DNA from: Micrococcaceae bacterium UBA7136
GTDB lineage: Bacteria > Actinomycetota > Actinomycetes > Actinomycetales > Micrococcaceae
Reading direction: 5' to 3'
DNA length: 22,884 nt
NCBI GenBank assembly: GCA_002492045.1
Contig: DKXC01000134.1
Coordinates: 1 to 22,884, forward strand
Below, in pieces: positions 1-7,829 of this stretch (its first letter is position 1; each line of letters begins with the position of its first letter). A program made the position numbers and the translations under genes. The notes under the pieces are model-generated. The model worked only from the letters and a program-made list of their open reading frames with translations. It made no database searches and was not told where the DNA came from.

Positions 1-3
1 GGA

Positions 4-20
4 CTTTTGAATAAGCCTCA
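4..20. repeat. left copy of 17-bp inverted repeat at the window ends
   Basis: This copy covers the apparent TTG start and the first codons (N-K-P) of the PLD/helicase gene. It pairs with 22861-22877 with one mismatch. Joined end to end, the two arms would close a hairpin with a 10-base loop. It could be an assembly effect, an element boundary, or a copy of the gene's start region. Confidence 0.5.
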
Positions 21-2901
21 AGATACTCACTACGGGTTTATCGATAAGACTATTTCAAGCAGTCAGCTTTTTAACCCACATCTGCTCTATAACAACGGTG
101 AGCAGACTATGCTCTCTGCTATCCGGCGGGAACTAGCAGGAGCCAGTAGCTTCAAATTCTCGGTAGCTTTCATTACCCCTTCAGGCCTGGCCACCCTGAA
201 ACAGGAACTCCTGGATTTCAAGGGCCAGGCCACCATCTACACCTCAACCTACCTGGATTTCAATGACCCTAAGATGTTTGAGGAGCTGCTAAACCTCGAA
301 AACATTGCGGTTCGAGTGCTTGACGACAGCATTGATGCCTTCCACAGTAAGGGCTACATTTTCTACCAGGACGGTGCTTTCAAGACAGCAACCGCAATTG
401 TTGGAAGCTCCAATCTGACTCGCTCAGCTCTCCTGGAAAATGAAGAGTGGAACCTCAAATTCTCTGCTGCCCATGACGGCCACATTATCGAACAGCTGAA
501 CCGGGCTATCGACCGTCTGCATGACCGTTCCAAGCCTCTAACTAAGGACTGGATTGAAGCCTACCGGAGCCGGAGGAAGACTCGGCGGGAAATTCCTGTC
601 CTAGAAAATGAGGCTGGTCCTCTTCTTCCTGTTGGTGGGATTGTCCCTAATGACATGCAGAAAGAGGCTCTAGAAGAAATTAAGAAGAGTCGGGAAGCTG
701 GGGACAAGCGTAGCCTGGTTATTTCTGCGACGGGTACAGGAAAAACTATTCTGGCCGCCCTTGCCACCAGGGAAGCTCGCCCTGAAAGAGTGCTCTTCAT
801 CGTCCACCGGGAACAGATTCTTAACAAGGCCATTGAAGAGTTCCAAAAGGTACTTGATACCGAAGACCCGCAGAACTTTGGCAAGTTTGTTGGGGCCACG
901 CGGCAGCTAGACAAGAAGTATCTTTTTGCAACAATTCAGACTCTCTCTCGTGATAATAACCTGACTCAGTTGGACCCAGACCAGTTTGACCTGGTCATTA
1001 TTGATGAGGTGCACAGGGCTGGCGCTGACTCCTACCGGCGAGTCATGGACTATCTTGAACCGGACTTCCTGCTGGGGCTGACAGCTACTCCTGAACGAAG
1101 CGATAACACGGATATCTACGAGATATTTAAATACAATGTGGCCTATGAGATCCGCCTAGAAAAGGCGCTCGAAGCTAAGATGCTGGTTCCCTTCAGCTAC
1201 TACGGGGTGAAGGACTACACGGACGCTTCTGGGCAGACTATTGAGGATACTTCTGAGCTGCAGAACCTGGTCATGGACGAACGCCTGGACCACATTATCG
1301 ATGTTCTGCACAAATATGGGCATACCGAGGACGTCAAAGGTCTCTTCTTCTGTAGCAGCAAGGATGAAGCCCACCAGCTGGCACAAGCCCTTAATGCCCG
1401 AAAAGTTAACGGGAAGGACTTACGAACTGTTGCACTGACGGGTGATGATAGCCAGGAGCGCCGTGAAGAGGTTATCTCTCAGCTTGAAGAAGGAAACTAC
1501 GACTATATCTTGACGGTAGATATCTTCAACGAAGGTATTGATATTCCGCAGGTGAATCAGGTGGTCATGCTCCGTAAGACCGAGTCGTCTATTGTCTTTA
1601 CTCAGCAACTAGGCCGTGGTCTGCGTAAGGCCAAGGGAAAAGACCATCTGCGGGTTATCGACTTTATTGGTAATTACAAGAATAATTTCTTGATTCCCAT
1701 TGCCCTTTTCGGTGACAACTCCCTCAACAAGGACGTCATCCGTCAACGCCTAGAGAAGGCTCTAGAAACTGGAAGCCTGGCGGGTGTTTCAAACATCAAC
1801 TTCGACAAGATTGCCTTGGAACGGGTGCTGTCCTCTCTTGGTGCTACCAAGCTGACTGCTATGGCTGAGCTTAAGAAGGCTTACACAGAGCTGAGAAACA
1901 GGCTGGGTAAGGCACCGCAGAGACTAGATTTTGCCCGCTTTGATGCGCCTAACCCAACTGTTTTCTTGACCAGGGGGGATGCCAGCTACTGGCATTTCTT
2001 GCAGAGAATCAGGGAAGAAGAAGCTCAGGAGCTGAGCGCAGCTGAAGCCGCCTATATTTCTTTCCTCGACCGTGAATTGCTGAACGGTAAGCGTCCCCAG
2101 GAACTTCTGCTTCTGAAAGAGCTTCTGTCTCAGCAAGAACTTTCTGTAGAGTCCTATCGGAGACTCCTTGAGGGCTACGGTGCAAAAGCTGACCAGCAGA
2201 CTGTTGATTCAGTGCTAAGAATACTATCTCTTGAGTTTTTCACTGAGCCTGAAAAAGCTCGTTATGGTGAACGGAGCCTTGTAACCCAGCGAGGTCAGAA
2301 ACTGGTGGTAGGTGAGGATTTCTTCCACCGATACCAGGAAAACTCCTATTTCCGGGGACAGGTGAATGATTCAATTGAGGCTGGGCTCTACCTCAACCAG
2401 CACTACTATGACAGGTCAGGAAACCTCAAAATTGGTATGCGCTACTCACGCAAGGACGTCTGCCGCCTACTCAACTGGGGAAGTAACCAGGAGGGCGTGG
2501 TTAACGGTTACAAGGTAGATGCTGATACCGCTACTTGTCCTATCTTCGTGACTTACCATAAGGCTGATGACATTAATGACAGCGTAAAGTATCAGGACCA
2601 TCTCTTGGATGAGACAACCATGCTTTGGTTTACCAAGCACAGCCGAACAACTGAGAGTAAGACTGAAAAAGCGATTATTGAAGGTAACTACCGGCTAGAT
2701 ATCTTCGTGAAAAAGGACGACTCAGAGGGTATCGACTTCCTTTACTTGGGGAAGTCTAAGCGACCCGAATATGCAGAGAATACCAAGATTCCTACTGCCA
2801 AAGGGGAAAAGAATATCGTTTCGATGCGGCTACCGCTTGAACAGCCTCTAGCACCGGACGTCTACAAGCATCTCACTTACTCCGGGAAAACCTCTGTTTG
2901 A
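7..2901 (+). CDS. PLD-nuclease / SF2 helicase / DUF3427 protein
   Basis: This is a large DNA-processing enzyme of the restriction and defence type. The N-terminal part (about residues 40-190) is a phospholipase D-like nuclease domain with one HxK motif (H113-S-K115) followed by GSSN at 133-136. The centre is an SF2 helicase core: Walker A ATGTGKT at 241-247, DEVH at 333-336, TAT at 359-361, motif V near 503-516 and motif VI QQLGRGLR from 533. The C-terminal third, from about 690, matches the DUF3427 region usual in this architecture. A single HKD half-site implies dimerisation for cleavage (family knowledge). The first usable codon is TTG at 7, but the frame is open to the window edge, so the true start may lie upstream. 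Codon use is mixed, unlike the C-ending housekeeping genes here, which suggests transfer. A phage-defence role is inferred. It converges on an AIPR-like gene. Confidence 0.85.
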   Translation: MNKPQDTHYGFIDKTISSSQLFNPHLLYNNGEQTMLSAIRRELAGASSFKFSVAFITPSGLATLKQELLDFKGQATIYTSTYLDFNDPKMFEELLNLENIAVRVLDDSIDAFHSKGYIFYQDGAFKTATAIVGSSNLTRSALLENEEWNLKFSAAHDGHIIEQLNRAIDRLHDRSKPLTKDWIEAYRSRRKTRREIPVLENEAGPLLPVGGIVPNDMQKEALEEIKKSREAGDKRSLVISATGTGKTILAALATREARPERVLFIVHREQILNKAIEEFQKVLDTEDPQNFGKFVGATRQLDKKYLFATIQTLSRDNNLTQLDPDQFDLVIIDEVHRAGADSYRRVMDYLEPDFLLGLTATPERSDNTDIYEIFKYNVAYEIRLEKALEAKMLVPFSYYGVKDYTDASGQTIEDTSELQNLVMDERLDHIIDVLHKYGHTEDVKGLFFCSSKDEAHQLAQALNARKVNGKDLRTVALTGDDSQERREEVISQLEEGNYDYILTVDIFNEGIDIPQVNQVVMLRKTESSIVFTQQLGRGLRKAKGKDHLRVIDFIGNYKNNFLIPIALFGDNSLNKDVIRQRLEKALETGSLAGVSNINFDKIALERVLSSLGATKLTAMAELKKAYTELRNRLGKAPQRLDFARFDAPNPTVFLTRGDASYWHFLQRIREEEAQELSAAEAAYISFLDRELLNGKRPQELLLLKELLSQQELSVESYRRLLEGYGAKADQQTVDSVLRILSLEFFTEPEKARYGERSLVTQRGQKLVVGEDFFHRYQENSYFRGQVNDSIEAGLYLNQHYYDRSGNLKIGMRYSRKDVCRLLNWGSNQEGVVNGYKVDADTATCPIFVTYHKADDINDSVKYQDHLLDETTMLWFTKHSRTTESKTEKAIIEGNYRLDIFVKKDDSEGIDFLYLGKSKRPEYAENTKIPTAKGEKNIVSMRLPLEQPLAPDVYKHLTYSGKTSV

Positions 2902-2916
2902 GTTCGGTGAGAGATA

Positions 2917-2946
2917 AGGCCTGAACCTGATGAAAGGTTCAGGCCT
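2917..2946. terminator. bidirectional hairpin between convergent genes
   Basis: A perfect 12-bp inverted repeat (AGGCCTGAACCT at 2917-2928, complement at 2935-2946) with a 6-base loop lies in the 62-base gap between the tails of the helicase and AIPR-like genes. There is no clear T tract on either side, so it may work as a bidirectional terminator or simply protect 3' ends. Confidence 0.65.
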
Positions 2947-2963
2947 CTCAGCACCGTTCTAGG

Positions 2964-4337
2964 TTAGATACCACGCTGACTCTTGAAGTAGAGGAGCTCT
3001 ACTCGGTCTTTCACGTTGCTGTATGAAAGGTCCTTCTTGCCTACCTTCTGTGGATCGAAGTCAACCATGAGGATTGCATCTTTCACTGCCCCCATAATTT
3101 CCTTGAAATTGCTTTCGTTCGAGAAAAATTCCTGAGGCTGGGCTAACCAGTAGAGGGTTCCATCTTGACGCTTGCCGATAAGTGCCTGCATGGAGAAGGC
3201 AACAGGCATGATGTACCCCAGAGGCGGGACGTCGCTATCGATCGGTTCGTGTCCGAAGGGGGTGAAGCGGTTTGACGCAGACTTGTTAGCAGACTTGACC
3301 TCGGTAATCTTGCCGAAGCTACCGCCGTTTTCGTTGTATCCAGACTGGAAGTTGCGGTAAATGATGTCATAGGTTTCTAGAACATCGTTCACCATATTGA
3401 GAGCTGAGATAACAGGCTGACTCTTGATTTCGCAGTTGTTGCCGCTTAGGACCGAGATTTCCTCATGAGAGATAAGATCTGCATAACGCTGAATAGCCTG
3501 CTGCTTTCCACTGTAAGCGGTATTGCCAGCTAGAGGACTGATATCCTTGGGGAGATCCAACATGCTGAGAGGAACCCAGGCTAGGGAAATCAAGAACCGC
3601 ACATCGATGCGCTTGGCGTCGTTAGTTCGCCAACTAACCTCACTGCTAATCGTGGGAGAAAGCGCCTGCTTGAGGTAATCGTAGAGTCCTGCCTGGTTAT
3701 CGACCGTCTCTCGCTTGAGCTGAACGTTATTGTTCCGGGCCGCGCAGATAAAGAGGATGTTAGACATAAAGTCGGTTACTGAACTCTCGTCACCGGGGAG
3801 CGCAGGAACCAAAATCTCGACCGGAACGAGAGCATTCAGTTGCGGGTCCTTATCCTGAGACTTGAAAGAGCGAATCTTATCTGCATAGGCAGGCCAGATT
3901 TCCTTCATATCTGCCCAGGTCTTGATTTTGCGTAGCTCCGCAGCAGTGGCACCTGCAGCCTCCAGAAGGAAGAGAGCAATAGCCAGAGTATTGTGGCCAC
4001 CGTCTAGAATGCCCTCTAGCTTTCGATCATTGAAGGTTAGAGAGTAGCGTCCACGGTCTAAGGAGACGCATTCTGAAGCGCCTAGTAGGATTCCCTTGGA
4101 CTTGAAGGGGTAGAGGTCAGGGGTCTCTTTGATGGTCTCGATAATCTCGGCAGTGACTTTTGAACGGCGGGAGCTACGAGGGTTAGCGTCCAAATCTAGC
4201 TTGCTGATAAGTTCACCGAGAGAACGAATCTTTACAAAACCGGTAATGCGCTGAATGCTTCCGATGGTGCGGGGAGCATGTGCTTCAACCTTGAGGATGA
4301 CGGTGTTGTCGTTGTAGTTTGCCATGTTTGTGGGCAC
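2964..4337 (-). CDS. AIPR-like (abortive infection) protein
   Basis: The protein resembles the AIPR family, a group linked to abortive infection and phage resistance. The recognisable core is a basic KSKGILLGA stretch (79-87), then ILDGGHNTLAIA (110-121), equivalent to the 'vNGgQTt' core of AIPR proteins and the DGQHR core of DndB-like proteins. It is followed by CAARNNNVQLK (198-208), matching the family 'aRNt..vk' motif. No membrane segment or signal peptide is seen. Two starts are possible: GTG at 4337 and ATG at 4325. An AGAAAGG element lies 2 bases before the GTG and about 13 before the ATG, so neither spacing is ideal. Codon use is mixed, as in the helicase. The two genes face each other across a shared hairpin, which suggests they arrived together, but they do not share a transcript. 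The molecular activity is unknown. Confidence 0.65.
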   Translation of the reverse strand: MPTNMANYNDNTVILKVEAHAPRTIGSIQRITGFVKIRSLGELISKLDLDANPRSSRRSKVTAEIIETIKETPDLYPFKSKGILLGASECVSLDRGRYSLTFNDRKLEGILDGGHNTLAIALFLLEAAGATAAELRKIKTWADMKEIWPAYADKIRSFKSQDKDPQLNALVPVEILVPALPGDESSVTDFMSNILFICAARNNNVQLKRETVDNQAGLYDYLKQALSPTISSEVSWRTNDAKRIDVRFLISLAWVPLSMLDLPKDISPLAGNTAYSGKQQAIQRYADLISHEEISVLSGNNCEIKSQPVISALNMVNDVLETYDIIYRNFQSGYNENGGSFGKITEVKSANKSASNRFTPFGHEPIDSDVPPLGYIMPVAFSMQALIGKRQDGTLYWLAQPQEFFSNESNFKEIMGAVKDAILMVDFDPQKVGKKDLSYSNVKDRVELLYFKSQRGI

Positions 4338-4496
4338 AACCTTTCTAATCTAAGTTACTAGGGTGGTGCCCGGTTGGGTGCTCTGAGAAAACTGTATGCA
4401 CCAACTCCAAATCTTGGAGTGCCAGCATCCTGTGTGTCTAGAGCTCTATGAGTGATTTCCTGCAAAGCATCTCGCCTTGCTATCTCACCGACCCAT

Positions 4497-4554
4497 CCGG
4501 GGCAGTTATTGAGGAAGTAAGCAGGGCATCCGCTCTGCCTGCCCCGGTGGGGCA
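4497..4554 (+). ncRNA. candidate structured RNA (nested hairpin)
   Basis: CCGGGGCAG (4497-4505) pairs perfectly with CTGCCCCGG (4539-4547). Directly inside the right arm sits a 7-bp stem, GCAGGGC/GCTCTGC (4521-4538), closed by an ATCC loop, and the left side has a 15-base bulge. The inner stem has a G-U pair only on the plus strand, which favours plus-strand transcription. A neighbouring stem at 4462-4480 has its G-U on the minus strand, so orientation is not settled. An alternative hairpin TGCCCC/GGGGCA (4540-4554) would compete with the outer stem, as in a switch or terminator. No known RNA family was recognised. Confidence 0.3.
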
Positions 4555-4655
4555 ACCTCGATAGATCTAACTCTAGAGATCGAAGAAGGCAAGATCAAGA
4601 TCAGAATGAGTGATTTGCGCAATAATTTTATCTCGGTCTAAGCTCTTCTTGCAGT

Positions 4656-4692
4656 TTGGGGGAGACCTTGGGGTACCCACTAAACTAGACCC
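4656..4692 (+). promoter_or_regulatory. pheA promoter, leaderless start
   Basis: TAAACT (4681-4686) fits an actinobacterial -10 box and ends 6 bases before the pheA ATG at 4693, which places transcription start at or next to the start codon. No Shine-Dalgarno sequence precedes the ATG. The -35 element is weak (TTGGGG at 4656-4661, 19-base spacer). Confidence 0.5.
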
Positions 4693-5622
4693 ATGCGCTA
4701 TACCTTCCTTGGACCGTCCGGAACCTTCACCGAAACCGCCCTGCTGGCTGTTCCCGGGGCTGACCAGGCCCAGCGGGAGCCCGCGCCCTCCGTCCCGGCC
4801 GCCCTGAAACTAGTGCGCAGCGGCCAGGCTGATGCTGCCATGGTGCCCATCGAAAACTCCGTAGAAGGCGGCGTCACCGCCACCCTGGATGCTATCGCCC
4901 AAACCCCCCAAGGCCAGGCGCCCCTGCGCATCATCCGTGAAGTGCTGGTACCCATCAGCTTCGTTCTGGTAGCCAAGCCCGGCACCCGCCTGCAAGACAT
5001 CCAAACCATCTCAACCCACACCCACGCCTGGGCCCAGGTGCGCCAGTGGGCTGCAGCCACCCTGCCCACCGTCAACTACCTGCCTGGCTCCTCAACCGCT
5101 GGTGCCGCCCTGGGGCTCCTGCAAGAAAACCCCGGCTACCAGGCTGCTATCTGCTCCCCGGCCCTAGCCCAAAACCACCCTGAACTAGAGGTACTAGCCC
5201 AGAACATTGGCGACAAGAAGCAGGCCGTCACCCGCTTCATCCTCGTCACCCGCGACCTACCCACCCCGGCGCCCACCGGTCAAGACAAAACCACCCTGGT
5301 GTTGCCCCTACCCCAGGACCGGCCCGGTGCCCTCCTCGAAATCCTGCAACAGTTCGCCACCCGCGGCATCAACCTCTCCCGCATCGAATCCCGCCCTACC
5401 GGTGCCGCCCTAGGCTCCTACTTCTTCTCCATCGACATTGACGGCCACCTGCAGGACGCCCGCGTTCAGGACGCCCTGCGCGGCCTGCACCGGGTCTCAC
5501 CCGGCCTGCTCTACCTGGGATCCTACCCCCGCCTGACCGGCGGCCAAACCCAGCTTGACCCTATCCACCAGGACCCGGCCTTCCAGGCCGCAGACTTCTG
5601 GGTACAGGGCCTGCTGGGCTGA
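4693..5622 (+). CDS. pheA: prephenate dehydratase
   Basis: Converts prephenate to phenylpyruvate in cytoplasmic phenylalanine biosynthesis. The catalytic domain covers about residues 1-190, with FLGPSGTFTE at 5-14, ENSVEGG at 54-60 and the catalytic TRF motif at T180-R181-F182. An ACT domain follows from about 199, with GALLEIL at 212-218 and the ESRP motif at 232-235 that binds phenylalanine for feedback inhibition in this family. At 309 residues it is the usual monofunctional length, without a chorismate mutase domain. The ATG at 4693 is chosen because MRYTFLGP is the conserved N-terminus and the -10 box sits 6 bases upstream. Strongly C-ending codons mark it as core chromosome. No clear terminator follows before the Panacea gene. 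Confidence 0.95.
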   Translation: MRYTFLGPSGTFTETALLAVPGADQAQREPAPSVPAALKLVRSGQADAAMVPIENSVEGGVTATLDAIAQTPQGQAPLRIIREVLVPISFVLVAKPGTRLQDIQTISTHTHAWAQVRQWAAATLPTVNYLPGSSTAGAALGLLQENPGYQAAICSPALAQNHPELEVLAQNIGDKKQAVTRFILVTRDLPTPAPTGQDKTTLVLPLPQDRPGALLEILQQFATRGINLSRIESRPTGAALGSYFFSIDIDGHLQDARVQDALRGLHRVSPGLLYLGSYPRLTGGQTQLDPIHQDPAFQAADFWVQGLLG

Positions 5623-5692
5623 TGAATGCTACCTCATAGAAGGGAAAGAGACTAAAGCGTAGACTGGATACCAAGCGATAAGAGAAAGAGCA

Positions 5693-6316
5693 ATGATGCA
5701 AGAACAGAAAAGCGCGCCCCCGACCCTCACAGCTACAGCGGGGCAGTGGCCTGTTTATAAGGCTGAGACCATTGCCGCCTACTTCCTAGCTAAAGACGCC
5801 CAGCAGTCCATTCCAAACGTAACCCAGATGAAGCTACACAAGCTGCTTTATTTTGCTCAGGCTAACCAGCTAGCAAATCTTGGGGTACGTCTTTTTGACG
5901 CCCATATTGAGGCTTTTGCCCACGGGCCTGTGGTAGAGCCTATTCGCAAGCAGTACGCTGTTTATGGGCGTAAGCCTATCGTTGAGGTCAACGAGCAGGT
6001 AGTGTCCTTAGCCGTCACAGAGGTGATCAGTGAGTTTGACCAGGACTTTCTAGACGCGGTGTGGGAACGGTTCAGAACTGATTCTGCAGCAACTTTGCGG
6101 AATCTAACTCATGAGGATACCCCCTGGAAAGCGAACTACGACCCTGACGCCGGGCACTGTCTCATCCCAGATATTCAGATGGAAACCCACTACCAGGAAG
6201 CTAACGGCAAACGCAGGATCCATCACCCTAACCTGTACGCTGGCCCTCTTGAGGATCTAGATGATTCCTCTATCTCAGAGGTATCACACCGCCTAGCAGA
6301 AGCACTGGCTCTGTGA
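5693..6316 (+). CDS. Panacea (SocA/DUF4065) antitoxin
   Basis: A Panacea-domain protein, the family of SocA-type and 'hyperpromiscuous' antitoxins. The signature is clear: QMKLHKLLYFAQ at 45-56, then EAFAHGPVVEPIRKQY at 73-88. The first 40 residues, before the domain core, are poorly conserved in appearance. The ATG at 5693 is followed at once by a second ATG, and AGAGAAAG lies about 4-11 bases upstream as a purine-rich ribosome site; TAGACT at 5660-5665 could be the -10 box. The last codons overlap the GTG start of the acetyltransferase gene (GTGA, 4 bases), so the two are translationally coupled. Antitoxin-first order and the overlap fit a type II toxin-antitoxin module. Codon use is less C-biased than in the neighbours, which suggests acquisition. 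Its role as antitoxin of this partner is inferred. Confidence 0.85.
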   Translation: MMQEQKSAPPTLTATAGQWPVYKAETIAAYFLAKDAQQSIPNVTQMKLHKLLYFAQANQLANLGVRLFDAHIEAFAHGPVVEPIRKQYAVYGRKPIVEVNEQVVSLAVTEVISEFDQDFLDAVWERFRTDSAATLRNLTHEDTPWKANYDPDAGHCLIPDIQMETHYQEANGKRRIHHPNLYAGPLEDLDDSSISEVSHRLAEALAL

Positions 6317-6819
6317 GCTGGGGGCAGCTTGTACCTATGAGCCACCCGGCTCAGGCAGAAGGGTTTTTCAGTGGGCGCTCAAGCGTTGATGACTGGTTTC
6401 GACACAGGAGCTTTGCCGCAACTGAACAGGGGAGAGTAGCAACCTGGTTAGCACTGGATACGACCGGGAAAACAGTTGGTTTTGTTGCTCTGAAGAGCAT
6501 TGGGCTGGTAGAAGAGCAAGAGGCTAATAGTAAGGCCAGGCGGTATTTTAGTGCCGGGGAATCTGGGATTCTTATCGCTCAGATGGGCCTAGTTGTGAGT
6601 ATGCAGGGGCAAGGGCTAGGCGGTAAACTACTGGCCCAGGCTTTGCAGAAGTGCTTGGAGTCTGCTGATATTGCCCCCTGCCGGGTGATTGTTCTGGACG
6701 CTGCGGATGAGTCCCTGGTTCCTTTCTATGAGCGTTTTGGATTTAGGCCTATTGGTCCTGGACAGCTACGGATGTATCAGTCTCTGGCGTCTGTTCGTAA
6801 AGCCTTTGCAGCAATCTAG
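6313..6819 (+). CDS. GNAT acetyltransferase, TacT-like toxin
   Basis: A 168-residue GNAT enzyme with the layout of the TacT/AtaT toxins, which acetylate the amino group of aminoacyl-tRNA and stop translation. The N-terminus has the toxin-type F-x-S-G-x-x-x-V-D-D-W-F-R pattern (18-30), then IAQMGLV (88-94), the acetyl-CoA pyrophosphate loop QGQGLGGK (98-105), and the C-terminal FYERFGF (138-144), whose Tyr139 matches the catalytic tyrosine of TacT. It starts at a GTG overlapping the Panacea stop codon; no separate Shine-Dalgarno site is seen, which supports coupling. Such toxins usually pair with a ribbon-helix-helix (DUF1778) antitoxin, and none is present here. An ordinary GNAT modifying a small molecule or protein is the alternative. 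Toxicity is inferred from motif and context. Confidence 0.8.
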   Translation: MSWGQLVPMSHPAQAEGFFSGRSSVDDWFRHRSFAATEQGRVATWLALDTTGKTVGFVALKSIGLVEEQEANSKARRYFSAGESGILIAQMGLVVSMQGQGLGGKLLAQALQKCLESADIAPCRVIVLDAADESLVPFYERFGFRPIGPGQLRMYQSLASVRKAFAAI

Positions 6820-6826
6820 TGTAGGA

Positions 6827-6868
6827 AGGACCCCTGCCTCCTTAGGGAAAATCAGGAGACAGGGGCCT
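6827..6868. terminator. hairpin between GNAT and Tat-protein genes
   Basis: CCCCTG-C-CTCCT (6831-6842) pairs with AGGAG-A-CAGGGG (6854-6865) with one internal mismatch, extended by AGG/CCT at 6827-6829 and 6866-6868. It lies between convergent genes and has no T tract; it probably works in both directions. Confidence 0.55.
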
Positions 6869-6908
6869 GTATACCTAGACGAGTGGGCGCCTAGAGCCAG
6901 AAAAAGGG

Positions 6909-7775
6909 CTAGAAATTAAAGGAAGTCGAAGCCTTCTGGCCACCCAAGGGGATAGTGCCAGTCTCGTAGCCAGCGACGTCCAACTTAAGCTGAACATTAT
7001 CGGTTGCCGTGATCGTCACCTCGCCCTTCTCAAGGTAGCGGGCAATATCGTGGTAGACCGCATGGTGGCTCACTAGAATCTGGCCCAGGTTGCGGTCGCC
7101 ACCAGCCTGACTAATCACCAGATCCTCAAGCAGCTCAATCTGAACCCGGCCAATCCAGGTGCGAGAACCAGCAGTCTGCGGAGCCAACATCCGGGCCTTA
7201 AAAGCAGCACCATTACTATGAGTCAGGCGAGAAGTCGGCCTATCAGCAATAGCCGGGTAAGTAGCCTCCTGGCCGGTCTGCCAACCCAAAGGAAGAGTCA
7301 CAGCCTCAGCCTCCCTGAACGTAAACCGGTAGGTCACCTCAAAAACAGAGCCAGCTGCCACAGAAGTAGTACCCTCAAGGGCCTGACCGTTACCAGCCTT
7401 CTGCGGGGTAGACGCCCAAAAACCCAGGCCACCATAACGGTCAGCACCAAGGGTGCCACCGGGGGTAAAGGAGCCCTCGCCGTGAGCTGCCAGGCCACTC
7501 GAGCCGGTCACCCGGCCGTTAGCGTACTGGGCGTTAGCCGACGAATCAGAAACCGCGCCCTTGCGGGAATGAACGCCAGCATAGGTATCAAAAGGATTAG
7601 CAAGATTGCTATTAATCATCTGGGCAAAAAAGCCGTAAGAAGCCGTCAAACCATTAGAGCTAGTAGAAGACGCCGCATAGCTAGGGATCTGGCTAGTAGC
7701 CAAAATAAGGGGTGCAGACCAGCCGGCCGCCTGAATAGTGCGCCGACGAGTAAGCTTCTGCTGCTGAGAAAACAA
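6909..7775 (-). CDS. Tat-exported protein of unknown function
   Basis: The N-terminus is a twin-arginine signal peptide: T-R-R-R-T (9-13), a mildly hydrophobic segment with WSAP (19-22), and a likely cleavage site after SYA (about 33-35). This is the actinobacterial 'WSxP...AAS' type. The mature part (about 250 residues) is rich in Gly, Ser and Thr and seems beta-rich; it includes a repeated-looking G-rich stretch near 95-120 and ends in a short hydrophobic-polar tail (STSFNF). It has no cysteine and no anchor (no LPxTG, no C-terminal membrane helix), so it is probably released or wall-associated. The start codon is TTG at 7775, with AAGGA 8 bases upstream. It follows the metalloprotease gene on the same strand, and the pair may be one operon. 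No enzymatic motif was recognised. Confidence 0.6.
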   Translation of the reverse strand: MFSQQQKLTRRRTIQAAGWSAPLILATSQIPSYAASSTSSNGLTASYGFFAQMINSNLANPFDTYAGVHSRKGAVSDSSANAQYANGRVTGSSGLAAHGEGSFTPGGTLGADRYGGLGFWASTPQKAGNGQALEGTTSVAAGSVFEVTYRFTFREAEAVTLPLGWQTGQEATYPAIADRPTSRLTHSNGAAFKARMLAPQTAGSRTWIGRVQIELLEDLVISQAGGDRNLGQILVSHHAVYHDIARYLEKGEVTITATDNVQLKLDVAGYETGTIPLGGQKASTSFNF

Positions 7776-7829
7776 GAGAATCGTCCTTCAATAAAAATCT
7801 TAGGGAAAAGATCAAGGGAAAAAGCGCTG

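Larger units (their letters stand above)
4338..4692. other. structured gene-free region
   Basis: This 355-base stretch between the divergent AIPR-like gene and pheA holds no convincing gene. It contains several strong hairpins: ACTCCAA/TTGGAGT at 4404-4420, GCAAAGC/GCCTTGC at 4462-4480, and a nested structure at 4497-4547. There is a perfect 10-bp palindrome (TAGAGCTCTA, 4439-4448) and an 11-base direct repeat (ATGAGTGATTT near 4448 and 4606). The pheA promoter occupies its right edge. It could hold a small RNA, a long leader for the AIPR-like gene, or remnants of an element boundary. No tRNA T-loop or known riboswitch core was recognised. Confidence 0.5.

Noticed and set aside
4358..4555. 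A 65-codon minus-strand frame in the gap before pheA
   Set aside because: No ribosome site and no recognisable family, and it overlaps several hairpins; structured non-coding DNA explains it better.
4338..4692. Possible tRNA, known riboswitch or attachment site in the structured region
   Set aside because: No cloverleaf with a T-loop consensus, no known aptamer core and no integrase gene nearby were found.
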